Assembly (NCBI GenBank): GCA_030549205.1
Contig: JAUKTV010000003.1
Coordinates: forward strand, 2,046,001 to 2,110,000
Length of the DNA stretch: 64,000 nt
Reading direction: 5' to 3'
Origin: Apiosordaria backusii
Taxonomy: Eukaryota; Ascomycota; Sordariomycetes; Sordariales; Lasiosphaeriaceae
The position numbers and the translations under genes were made by a program. The notes under the pieces were generated by a model. It did not search any database. It was given only the letters and a program-made list of their open reading frames with translations, and was not told the DNA's origin. Positions within the stretch are counted from its first letter, which is position 1, and each line of letters begins with the position of its first letter. Below, one piece after another: positions 22,595 through 32,892 of this stretch.

Positions 22595-24558
22595 TCAGGG
22601 CATTCACTGATCACTCCCGTCCCGTCTCTCAGGGGGAAGGGGAACTCGACAGTGGTTTGTGGGTCCTTCAGCGCGTGTAAGTGAATCCCTAGTATCGCGC
22701 TCTCAATCAATCAATGCTCATCAAGACCAACTCCGACAGTCCTTTGCCGCTCCTCAAACAATGGATGAATTAAAGTGACGGCTGGTTGATCGAGGATGAA
22801 GAAAAAAACCAAGAACATATTACTTGCAATACGAAGTAATTGAAGTGAACCAAAACCCAAGTGATCGTCCTCCCTGCTCCCCTGTGCTGTCCTGCCCGCC
22901 GCACAGCACAGCGCATCCTGTCCGCATCGGGACCGGGAGCAGAGGTGGCTCACCCAGCCAATGAAATTGCAAATCCACCCCTCATTTACACACACCACTG
23001 GCTTCCTATTAACTGGAGTATTGCTCCTCTGCAGTTGAGAAAGTGCCAGAGAGCTGAAAACATCAGTCTCACATCTCAAGCTGGTTTGTGGTACCTCAAT
23101 CCTTCAGCTTCCAGGCTTCAGGATTTCTCAAACAGGCCAAACCTTGGGATGACAACGGGCAGTACCCTAGTACTGGTAGCACAAACTCTAAGTACCTATC
23201 TGGCCGTTGCTCAGGAACCGTTTTCATCTGAACCACATCCCACACACCCACGTTAGTTCATCTCATCATGTCAAAGCTCAGTCGTCCCTTTCATCCCAAG
23301 CTATATCAAACGGTCAAAACATTTCACTTCCAACTTGCACATATCCATCCAAAAACTGCAGTATTCAACCCTCAATTATTCTTGCCCGGATTCTAACATC
23401 TTGTCTCTCGCACTCTGCTATGTACATAGTGGTCGAACTTTCAAGTCCTGAGAATCATCTGTGTATGTCTTGTGCAAGAGGAACCTGCGTTCCCCTTGAT
23501 AATAATCTTGCCCACATCATCACATCTCGTACTTGGACACAAACAAAGTTAAATCCTCTCTGCTCTGACCATCGACACATGTTCCACCTCCCCCCGTTTT
23601 TTCATCCCGTTTCTCATCTCATCTCCCATCTCCCCTCCAACTCCTATTGTATCTCTCTCTTTCGCTTTCTCCTCAAAAAAAAAAAAGTAATTAATACTAA
23701 AAAACCCCCCACCACCAAAACAAAACTCAACCAAGCAAAAGGTGGGTTGGTCGTTCTTTTGGCTCCCCAACTTGACGTTGGAAGAGCAAAAACAGTGATG
23801 AGGGGGGTAAAATAAAAAGTTTTGAAAAATATGGCACGAGTAAAAACAAACACCCCCAAAGTCGACTTTCTTTATACACAAAAATTGTTCCAAAATAAAA
23901 ATAAATACGACCTGTTGAGTAGGTAGGTGATTTTTTGTTTCCCCATGTCCCGTACTTTCAAAATTGAAGAAGTGTATCAAATAACAACAATAAGTTTGTA
24001 AATAACAACAAAAAAATGGCGACAGATAAAAAAATGGCTGGTTGTAGTAGGTGTTGGTTGGTGATTTGTTGAGCGGCGAAACGGTCTGAAACAACGGGGA
24101 AAGCTCTCTTTCGCGCTGAGTTCCGTTTTCCCGTCCTATCCGTCCGTCTGTCCGTCTATACAAGAGTGTGGTACCCGGTTCGTAGAGGGTTTTTGCCTTG
24201 ATAAAAATGCTGGCCTCGAGGGAGTGAGGCAAAAACACTCGCGGAAAGTGGTTTAAACAAGCAAACAACACGCGCTAAAAACCACCCGAGGGGTATCGAA
24301 GCTGATGAAAGGACAAAAAAGTGACAAAAATAAAAAAGGAATCCGGGATTCTCGCTCTCGCTCAACACTCAAACGTCAAAAGAAATGGATTCGTCGTCAT
24401 CGTCGTCGCTTGAGGGAGGTGGTCATGTTGTTGCTTTGTGATCGAAGAGTAATAAATGTTCAGAGTCGGCATCGGAAAGCAACACACCCCAGAGTGCGAC
24501 GGGCTACATGGTGGTCAGATCAGGTCGTAATCCAGGAAAAAAAAGGCTTCTGGTTGTC
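22595..24558. promoter_or_regulatory. intergenic region: MFS promoter and MSB2 3' UTR
   Basis: The left part is upstream of the minus-strand transporter gene. The right part lies downstream of MSB2, also minus strand. Contents include a poly-A run near 23,676 and AT-rich stretches at 23,790-24,060 that fit a long 3' UTR. A 240-codon minus ORF at 23,549-24,271 has no family likeness and atypical composition. No gene is supported. Confidence 0.4.
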
Positions 24559-26874
24559 TCAGTTCCACCCGAGCGAGTTTTCAGCCGCGACAGGAGCAGA
24601 GATGAAGCGTCCAGAGTTGCCGGCGCCGCTCCGTCCACTGCCGTGGCTATCCCGACCACCCGGTTGTCCCGTAGACCCGGACCCTGAACCAGCCGCAACA
24701 GCACCATAACCGGTGAAATCCCTGCTCAGGAGAGCTCCACCCATGAGCGCAGGGCTGCCGCCGCGAGGCGTCTCCCGCATGTCAGATGGGTTGCTGATGG
24801 AGCTAGCACGGCGGTGCAACTGCTTCTTGCGCTTGTAGCGACGGGCAATCACGAACATGACCACACCATACGCGGCAGCCACAGCGACGGCACCGCCGGC
24901 AATAGCGGCAGTGGTTCCACGCTGGGATCCGGTTGGGGTGTTGGTATCGCCACCGGTGCCGAAGGGGTCACCGCCGCTGCCGCCACCATTGGTACCGCCA
25001 CCTCCTCCACCACCGATCGAACCACCCTCGTAGGCCGAACCGTACGTGATGGGGATGGCTGGGTTGATTTGCTGAGTGAGGTTGTAAACGAGAATGTCGG
25101 GGTTTCTGTACAGCGGAGAGTTGGGAAACTTGATATCACTAGTCAAAGCATCCACCATCGACTGCGGGTATGTGACAATGGCACAAGCGGTAATGTAGCC
25201 AAGCGAGCTCAGGGTATCCAGAGGAACCAGTCTCTTAACCTGGGCCTTCTGGATGTCGAATTGTGCAGCCTCAGCCAGCGCCCTGGGAAGATACTTGAAG
25301 ATTTGCGCCGCAGCCTTGTTCTCGCTGACCAGGAAGGGATAGTTGTATCCCTGTGAGAATCCAATCTGAATGAGAATGGTGTCCTCGGGCATCTCATCGT
25401 TTCCATTTTCGGGCTGGATAGCCTTGGGGAAATTCGTCGGGATCCCGCTGGCAGTTGTGGGAACAGCACCTGACGCGGTAGTCGAAGTCGGGGCCACAAT
25501 GATTGTTGTCGGGAGCCATGGTGCTGACTGGGTAGTGCTTCCGATCACGCCGATGCTGGTGACACGTTCGCTAGTGCCGGCAACCGACGTAGGGCCGGTA
25601 GTGGCAGGTTGAGTGGTCTCGATAGCAGGCGGGAGCGAGGTGGTACTGTTGCCAGCGCCTGGGTTAGAGATGATTGGCGTAGAAGAGCTGCCCGATGGGA
25701 CAGCAGAAGTGACACCTGTTGGCTCCGGAGTAGAGGTGGTGGTGTTGGAGAATCCTGGATTGCTGATCACTCCAGAGGTTGGCACATCGGTGGGTACGGA
25801 CGTCTCTGCTGTGCTGGTGATGTCTGTTGGCCCAGGAGTAACGGGCGGCTCTGTAGAAGTGCTGTTTCCTGGATCTGTCACGGGCTCGCTGGTGATAATT
25901 GTAGGCCCTGGGCCATCTGTGGTGACGACGGAACTGGGCACGTCTGTGGGGTCTGTCACTGGGTCGCTGGTAATTGTGGGTGTCGGCTCTGGTTCATCGG
26001 AAATAGTACTGTTTGTTGGGGTCGGCTGAGGGTCAAGGGTGGGGACGGTGGTTGGAAGGGTGGGGAGGATGGTCGAGAGATCCGGGAGGACGGTCGAAAG
26101 ATCCGGGAGAACGGTCGAGAGATCCGGGAGAACGGTCGAGAGATCCGGGAGAACGGTCGAGAGGTCAGGCAGAGTAATGTTGGTAGTGATCGGGAGCCCA
26201 GGGTCCAGGGAAGAAATTGTCGGCTCGGGCTGGGAGCTGGTGGTAACTGGGGGTTCCGGCTCGCTGGTAGAAACCTCCGTAGACGAAACGGTGGGCTCAG
26301 GCTCAACACTGCTGCTGGAGGGAGCTGTCGGCCCAACGGTAGTGGTGGTCTCTTCTGGCTCAGGTTCCTGCGAGCTGTTCGCTGAAGCAGTAGGGGTCGC
26401 TGTTGGCTCCTCCTCGGTTGGTGTCGAGGTGATGGTCTCCTCATCCGCAGAAGTTGACGACGCAGATGATGCTGATTCCGTTGCAGACTCCGTCGCAGAT
26501 TCCGACGCAGATTCCGACGCAGACTCCGACACGCTGATCGAAGTGGAGGTAGCAGTGGTGGTGACAATACCACTCGGCACGATAACAATGGGCTCCTCCT
26601 CTTCCTCCTCCTCTTCTCCGGGATCCGGGGTCGAAGTCGAGGTCGGTGTGATAGTGACGGTGGCAACAGGCACCGAGGTAATGATTACTGTTACGCTCGG
26701 GTTGTCTGTCAGGGACGTCAACGAGCTCAACTCGGGATCAAGCGGAGATGATGTCGTATTCCCAAACTGCCTCTTCACGTGGCGCGGAAAGTAGATTCTC
26801 GGCTTTGTCGCTACTTCGGCAGCCGCCGACGAGGCGGCGACTAAGGCCGCCACCAAAACTGAAGCTGTCTTCAT
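24559..26874 (-). CDS. MSB2: signalling mucin Msb2 (MAPK pathway osmo/surface sensor)
   Basis: The start is the ATG at 26874, giving 771 aa that begin with a signal peptide (MKTASVLVAALVAASSAAAE). The frame is open upstream, but those residues are not signal-like. A KR site follows (RHVKRQFGN). Residues about 40-490 are Ser/Thr/Pro-rich and suit heavy O-mannosylation; they include a heptapeptide repeat. About 498-620 is an Msb2-homology-like domain (ILIQIGFSQGYNYPFLVSEN ... YITACAIVTYPQSMVDALTS). A Gly-rich linker precedes the single membrane helix (about 654-677). The ~94-residue cytoplasmic tail starts RRYKRKKQLHRR and carries GSPALMGGALLSRDF and the C-terminal ISAPVAAENSLGWN, features I associate with fungal Msb2. 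In other fungi Msb2 acts at the plasma membrane with Sho1 and Cdc42 on the filamentation/pathogenicity MAPK cascade. No introns. Confidence 0.92.
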   Translation of the reverse strand: MKTASVLVAALVAASSAAAEVATKPRIYFPRHVKRQFGNTTSSPLDPELSSLTSLTDNPSVTVIITSVPVATVTITPTSTSTPDPGEEEEEEEEPIVIVPSGIVTTTATSTSISVSESASESASESATESATESASSASSTSADEETITSTPTEEEPTATPTASANSSQEPEPEETTTTVGPTAPSSSSVEPEPTVSSTEVSTSEPEPPVTTSSQPEPTISSLDPGLPITTNITLPDLSTVLPDLSTVLPDLSTVLPDLSTVLPDLSTILPTLPTTVPTLDPQPTPTNSTISDEPEPTPTITSDPVTDPTDVPSSVVTTDGPGPTIITSEPVTDPGNSTSTEPPVTPGPTDITSTAETSVPTDVPTSGVISNPGFSNTTTSTPEPTGVTSAVPSGSSSTPIISNPGAGNSTTSLPPAIETTQPATTGPTSVAGTSERVTSIGVIGSTTQSAPWLPTTIIVAPTSTTASGAVPTTASGIPTNFPKAIQPENGNDEMPEDTILIQIGFSQGYNYPFLVSENKAAAQIFKYLPRALAEAAQFDIQKAQVKRLVPLDTLSSLGYITACAIVTYPQSMVDALTSDIKFPNSPLYRNPDILVYNLTQQINPAIPITYGSAYEGGSIGGGGGGGTNGGGSGGDPFGTGGDTNTPTGSQRGTTAAIAGGAVAVAAAYGVVMFVIARRYKRKKQLHRRASSISNPSDMRETPRGGSPALMGGALLSRDFTGYGAVAAGSGSGSTGQPGGRDSHGSGRSGAGNSGRFISAPVAAENSLGWN
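26062..26165. repeat. 21-bp tandem repeat in MSB2 (LPDLSTV units)
   Basis: Near-identical 21-bp units on the + strand (core GATCCGGGAGAACGGTCGAGA) encode about five LPDLSTV heptapeptides in the mucin region. The array is prone to copy-number change. Confidence 0.85.
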
Positions 26875-29800
26875 TCTCCCTCTATCTTTGAATGCGTTTG
26901 TTTCGGGTCTTTCGGAGCTAGTTAGCTGAATTGAATTGAATGAGCCTCGAGGCCGACACCGAAAGTGTAAGTGTGAATATGTGGTGTGTCTGGCAATTCC
27001 CAAACAATGCGATTGTCAGCGCCACCCGGGCGGTCCCGGACTCGGGATGTGAGGCAGTACACTCACTTGTCAGGAATATAATAATGAATGTACTTGACAA
27101 CAATGTATCAACGAGTGTGTATGTGTGTGTTCTGATGACATTTGGTTAGTAAACCTGGTTTCGAGAAATGCGTCCCTCCTGCTTTTCCCGTAGTGTAATG
27201 ACTTCAGTTGCATAAACTGATCCCCACGATCGACCCTGCAGACGGTAGAGATTGGTATTGTCCCCCGTTCTCGTGGTCTTATGCAGCCCTCATTTTCCCA
27301 CTGCTCTTTTCAATCCACCATCCACCAAATTCAATCCAGTCCAACTCACAATTTGCTGCGACTCGACGAGTCGAATGCGATAGTTGTTTAATAAAAGAGT
27401 GTCTTGACGAAATATCGTCCAATTGGTCTTGCAATTTTTGGTGGTTTTCTTGGTGCTTCACCTTCGTGGTCTCGAGTAATCGCGTCCACGGGTCATGTCA
27501 GGGCGGGCATCGGGAAGTCGCCGGGTGATTGTTCTTCTTCGTTGGACAAGCAGACGAGTCGCGGGCGTTGTCTCTGGTGGCAACGACGTCGTCGGGGACT
27601 TGGGGAAGAGGATCGCCGGGTTGGAGATGTCGACGGACAGGAAGGGGAGAAGGGAAGGGTAAGAAGGAACGAACGAACGAAAAGCGCAGGACGCCCCAAA
27701 GGAAGCGGAAGAAACAACAAGGGGCTGGAAAAGGGAAGGGGGGAAGACCTTTGGGGCGGAGTGCTGCAAGCAAGGGTGCATGTGAGGGTAGCAGTGGGAA
27801 TATTACACGAACCAGGGCACCCAGCTTGGCTTGGGGGGCCGTTAGGCTAACGAGTATCTGTGGAGCCCAATATCTATGCAAAGTGACTTGGAGATTAAAC
27901 CGCTGAAACGGAGGGCCCTTCTCGGCGACACCACTCGTCCAAAAATCAAAAAATCAGACCGTGCCCCAGGAGAGAAACGAACGGTGGACACAGCTTTAAT
28001 CACTCATGGCACCTCACAGACGTGCTTGGGAGCTGAGTCTTTCTTTGGCTTCCTTCAACTGACACCTTGAATAGGTATCAAGAGTGCGGGGTTTCAACGA
28101 TCGGCTACAAGACGGGAACGCTGGAGACGCGCGTTGAACCTGCGCTGGTGGATGGAATGGAGCCACACAGAGCCATGGAATCATTGGAATGCGCGCTGCA
28201 AGAAGGGCTCAGGTTCGGGTGCCTGGTGAGGAGGAGAAGCTGTCCAAGATGACTACGGACCCACCGTTTAACCAAAGGGGTAAGTGGACAGTTATTGGAC
28301 AACGGGCGCACGGTGGCGCATGGTCCGGTCCTAAAAATGGGGGAACGTTTCAGGTACCGGATACTTCTATTCTCGTCTATTCTCTACGTCCTGCGCAGCC
28401 CCCAACGGCACATCTCGAAGTAGCTTGGACCTGGGAGTTCGAGCTCAATTAAGGATCGTGTCCACTCGCGAACAAGCGGGGTCATATTATTGGACCATCA
28501 TGCAATACTGGAGTGCTACGACCGGCTACGACAGGCAATTATCCCTGCACAGGGCAGTTCGGTTTCAAGCTTGCATGCTGTGGGTGGGCAATTCATCCAA
28601 AAGGCCGTGTTTCTCCGTTCCAATTCTTCAACCTTCAGCTCTGGAAGTGGTGATGATCGTGGTGTGCTTGTGCTCTGGCTAACACGTGGTAGCTTTGATC
28701 TGATCCGATCTTGATCCAAGGGCCGCCACCGCTCAACTGTCACAACCGTCGAAGGAAGAATCAATCAGACGGACGGGTGTCACGGACGGCACTAACAAGC
28801 GCCAAAATATGCCAAATGCCAGGTGTGTGCTAGCAATCAACACGAAGTATCAGGTGGCATCGTCCGTTCACAACTCCGTCAAGTTGTGCAAACCTCGCCG
28901 GACAACCACCGCTTACGTACACCAACTCTGTATCACCGACGGCATCTCCAGGGCAGTCCGAAAACTCTCTCAACCTTCTTGTCATCGGCGAGTTTTCCGT
29001 TTCCCCTCACCATACTCCCCCCAAAATGATATGCTGCGGCAGAGAACGGCAGAGTGCCAATACAGCGACGATCTCTGCTCCTCAGCATCACCATAGGTAA
29101 TGGAGGGGTCCTACTATACATCGGTTGACTCGGTATATCACCTGCACCTTTGATCACCTTTCAACAAGAGATGCCAACTTTGACACTGTTGGCATCCCGC
29201 AAGATATTGTGCCCGTATATGAACCGAAATGCCCCTCTGCAGGTTTTAATCAACCGCCACTATAATCCTATGCACCCATCCAGAAAGTTTGCCTCCCCTC
29301 CATCTATCACATCCCGCATAACAGCATTACATAACCCTCTTTCTCTCTCCCTCTCTCGCATATATTGAACGGGACACGGCGGGGCTAGATCTCGCCCTTC
29401 GGGACGGCAGAATGAAAGTCTCGTTTCGAAACGGATGGTGTGCGCGTCCCCAGAGAAGAATCTTCATTCCAGACGGGAGGGAGTCGCCAGCGCCGACTCA
29501 CGGTGGGTTTCTGTTTTCCGCCGTTCTAGAAGCTAGTTCTTACGTTGGTGGTGAGGATGGACTGATTTGGAGGCCAGCTGGCCAGCTGTGCCATGACAAG
29601 ACAGCGCTCATAGCAACGTGAGAATTCAGAGTGATCAATCCCATGGTTTGTGGCATGGGGTTGGTAGCTGCAAATCCCACCAGCGTTGGCCTATTCAGTA
29701 GGTAGCGCCTTTTGGTACAGGAGAGTTCACCTGCTTCAGTGCTGGGCTTGCCAAATCCGGGTCTGCTACACCACAGTATCGTAAGATGTTGATTCCATCG

Positions 29801-30119
29801 CGCGAGGGACTGCATGTCTCGTCCTAAAACCGCGCTTCTTTCTCTTCCACGTTTCCCTTCCATGCCAACGATTCTTCAGCTGTATGGAAGTGGAATGTAA
29901 ACGTACGTAATTCCCATCAATCCTTGAAAAAAAAAAGCAGGCTGGCGGGGTATATCAGGTGTACAAGCAGATCTTGTAGATCTATCGTGGAGATGGTGAT
30001 CTGGTGAAGGGCACAAGAGCGCAAAGCCACAGAGGTTAAAGTTATAAAAAGATAGCCTGAGGCCCTGCTGCAGGGTCCTTGATTCTTTCCTAGTGTACTT
30101 CCCCGCTACGCTTGCCTGC
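26875..30119. promoter_or_regulatory. long gene-free region upstream of MSB2
   Basis: About 3.2 kb of GC-balanced DNA without a supported gene. It must hold the MSB2 promoter and 5' UTR near 26,875-27,500. ORFs at 27,400-27,900, 28,067-28,700 and 29,400-29,860 are short, overlap on both strands and match nothing I know. I see no tRNA or repeat apart from small direct repeats such as GAAC units near 27,668. Confidence 0.4.
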
Positions 30120-30212
30120 TGGGTGGGTGGTGAGGGTGGTGCTGCTGGTGGTGTTTAACAGCACAGCCAGGCTTGTGAGATGCGGGGTGACACCACCACC
30201 ACCACCACCTCA
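30120..30212. repeat. GGTGGT / CACCACC inverted trinucleotide tract at the compositional boundary
   Basis: A GGTGGT-rich stretch (about 30,123-30,156) is followed about 40 bp later by a CACCACCACC tract (about 30,191-30,208), so the two arms could pair. It lies about 50 bp before the switch to AT-rich DNA. Confidence 0.6.
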
Positions 30213-30262
30213 CTCAGAGATGTATGCATATGCGGTTCAACAATCCGCAGCATGCATGCCTT

Positions 30263-31640
30263 GCTACTAAAAGTTAAAGTTAATAATAAGATATTACTAT
30301 ACTATAGATAACGATATACCTTAAGTAAATATCTTCCTTATAGTTATTTACAATATAAATATAGCCTATATAGAAATAATCGGACGTTCTTCTTTTAAAC
30401 TTATTTATAGATTTAAGCCTAACTTAATTATAAATTTTATCTTTAATTTAAAAAAGCAGTATAATATAAAGGCTATAAGAATATTATACCAGTTAAAGGT
30501 AAAGACTATAATAGTTTATATAGCGGCAGTTATTAAAATTAAATACAATAGTAAGTAGATACTTACTTAGTTTAAAGTCGGTAATTAAGTATACTTTAAA
30601 CTTTACTATAAATATACTTTCTTTAATAAACTACTATATAAATATTCTTAATAGAGAATAGGCCTGTTTTAAATTGCAAAGGTTAAAGGACCTCTAATCT
30701 ATATACTTAAATTTCTACTTACTTAAAGTATATATTTAATAGTATCTATCGTTTAACTTATTAAAGTATCTATTAATAAAGATCTTTATTATAGGATACC
30801 TGTCACAATCGTTGATGAAGAACTAACGCACGGAGCGCGGGCCGCTCCTAGCCAATCATTATGGACCAATCGGGAGTGGAGCGACGGGCTCACGGTGATC
30901 CCGGTGAGCAGGGCGACAGGATCACGGTGAGCGTAGTGAGCCACAGGAAGGAAAGGTGATCCAGATCACCTGTAGGGAACGTGATCCAGGTGATCCATGG
31001 GTCTATATATACGGAGGAACTAGATAGCTTGTAGATAGTTCCGTAGTATGCAATCACAGCTTGTATTCACGGTATCTTGTGTTTACATTGAGACATCTTG
31101 TTGTGCACTGTTTAGCTGCACCGAACCAATTGTCAGAAGTTGCCTTCAACCGAGTATCCCTTTCAGAGGTTCTGTACAGGGGTTCGTCACAATACCGCTA
31201 TTAGTTAAAAAAGTTATTAAGTTAGTAAATAAAGAAGAGGATAAATATAAGGTTAAGAAGATATTATAAAGAAGGATTGTATTAAAAAAAGATAAAGAAA
31301 TAGTAAAATATTTAATTAAATAGAAAGACTGGAGAAATTAATGGAATTAATAATATAAAAGAGCGGTTTTAATAGAGAATATATTAAAGTTAATGCTAAA
31401 GTATAAAAAGAAGTATTTAATTAAAGAAAAGAAGTATAGAAGGAAAAGAATAAAATTTAAGTTAAAAAAGAAAGTATTAAAGAAGGTAAATAAAATCCTT
31501 TCCCTATTATTAAAATCTTTTAAAAAAAAGCTTAGAAAATCTAAAAAGACAATATTTAATAAACTAAAGCTTAAGATATTTAAAAAAGGAAAGGGCTATT
31601 TAAAAAGAAACCTATTATTAAAAATTAAAAATAATTAATA
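30263..31640 (+). mobile_element. RIP-decayed Ty3/Gypsy integrase C-terminus and chromodomain, split by a solo LTR
   Basis: Translated on + and ignoring stops, this AT-rich stretch still shows a Gypsy pol ending: SPFFL-like near 30,390, FKVGN-VYF near 30,572, then RIGLF--AKVKGPLIYIL (about 30,655-30,710), the GPY/F module of the integrase C-terminus. Across the solo LTR at 30,801-31,191 the frame resumes with EEDKYKVKKIL near 31,240 and a chromodomain-like YLIK-KDWRN (about 31,305-31,345), ending in a Lys-rich tail. Chromodomains of this type steer integration towards heterochromatin. Many TAA/TAG codons make it non-functional. No LTRs of its own were identified, so the true ends are unknown. 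Confidence 0.6.
30801..31191 (+). mobile_element. solo LTR 1 (391 bp), not RIPed, target-site duplication ATACC
   Basis: The element begins TGTCACA and ends CGTCACA, and is flanked by ATACC on both sides (30,796-30,800 and 31,192-31,196). It is GC-rich against RIPed surroundings. It contains TATATATA at about 31,004-31,011, a probable LTR promoter, and a 5' part with repeated GGTGATCC/GATCACC palindromes. No internal retrotransposon sequence accompanies it. Confidence 0.88.
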
Positions 31641-32461
31641 ATAAGAACCGAAGTTATTGGAAAATTTAATAAATTAAAAAGTTATTACAACTTCCTTCCT
31701 TAGTTTACAATACTATTTAATAGAAATTTTCCTATTATTTAATCACTTACTAATTAATTTATAGTTTTTAAATTTTTCTTTAATATAATACTTTCTTTCT
31801 TTTTAAATCTTACATTTATAACCGACCTTATTATCTTTATTTCCTTACCTTTTAATTATCGTATATTGTATTAATCTTATAATACTAAAAAAGCTATCCT
31901 TTAATAATCTTACCATCCTTACTTTCTTACCTCTATAAGTTATATATTATTTTAATTATATACTAGTAAGCTATTTCCTATAACCTCTTTATCTTTATTC
32001 TTATACTTTAATAATATAAAGATAGCTATAGTAAAAAATGTAAAAATAACTAAGATATAGTTGCCGATATTTATACTATCTTTTTTATAGAATATTAAAA
32101 AGAAAGGAAAAGACAGACAATTTAAAAAGATAATAAAGGCAATTTTAAAGGTTACTTTTATTATATATTATAAGAAGGAAATATAATAGCCGGATTAGCT
32201 TAACGATTAGAATATATTATTTATTATTAAAAATCTTATATATAAAAAGTTAAAATATAGACGTTTTAAAGGCAATAAATTGTATTTACCTTTAAAGTAT
32301 TTAATATAAAGAGATATTTTAAATAGCTTAAAAGACTTTATTATTTAGAAAGGTACTGGTAAGATAAAATCGCTATAAACCTATATAATTAAAGTTATAA
32401 ATAAAATACCTATATTATTAAAAACTAAGTAATTTTTAATTATAAAGCTTATTTAATTTAA
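31641..32461. other. AT-rich RIPed DNA, no readable gene
   Basis: Composition is dominated by TA-rich words and stops occur in all frames. It may be the 3' remainder of the Gypsy element, but I could not recognise an LTR. Confidence 0.4.
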
Positions 32462-32887
32462 TGTCACAACCCTGGTATATGGACGAGAATAACGATTGGT
32501 TGTGGAACCACGGGAGGTAAGGACCAATCAGGAATGCACCTAGGAGAGCCAATCAAAGTAAGGAACGGTTGATCAGTGTGTTCAGGGCGCTGAGCAGACT
32601 GAGTGGGATGATCAGTCTGCTTGGAGCACTGAGCAGACCAAGCAGAGTGATCAGTGTGCTCGGGGCACTGAGCAAGGTGAGCACGACTAGGAAAGGGTCT
32701 ATATATACGGAGGAACTAGATAGCTTGTAGATAGTTCCGCAGTATGCAATCACAGCTTGTATTCACGGTATCTTGTGTTTACATTGAGACATCTTGTTGT
32801 GCACTGTTTAGCTGCACCGAACCAATTGTCAGAAGTTACCTTCAACCGAGTATCCCTTTCAGAGGTTCTGTACAGGGGTTCGTCACA
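32462..32887 (+). mobile_element. solo LTR 2 (426 bp), same family, target-site duplication TTTAA
   Basis: It begins TGTCACAAC and ends CGTCACA with TTTAA on both sides (32,457-32,461 and 32,888-32,892). The last 193 bp (32,695-32,887) match solo LTR 1 with only two transitions, while the 5' part (U3) is unrelated and contains three 39-bp tandem units. It has not been RIPed. Confidence 0.88.
32570..32686. repeat. three 39-bp tandem units in the U3 of solo LTR 2
   Basis: Units start with TGATCAGT at 32,570, 32,609 and 32,648, each containing a GCACTGAGCA-like core. Tandem U3 repeats are typical of LTR enhancers; that role is inferred. Confidence 0.85.
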
Positions 32888-32892
32888 TTTAA

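Noticed and set aside
23549..24271. 240-codon minus ORF between the MFS and MSB2 genes
   Set aside because: Phe/Leu-rich random-looking sequence in an AT-rich 3' UTR zone, with no good start or family motif.
25609..26385. Long plus-strand ORFs at 24,814-26,794 opposite MSB2
   Set aside because: They arise from the repetitive Ser/Thr/Pro codons of MSB2 read backwards; the low-complexity output has no domain.
31393..31638. 81-codon Lys-rich ORF in the AT-rich zone
   Set aside because: It is a by-product of A-rich RIPed sequence at the end of the Gypsy chromodomain region, not an independent gene.
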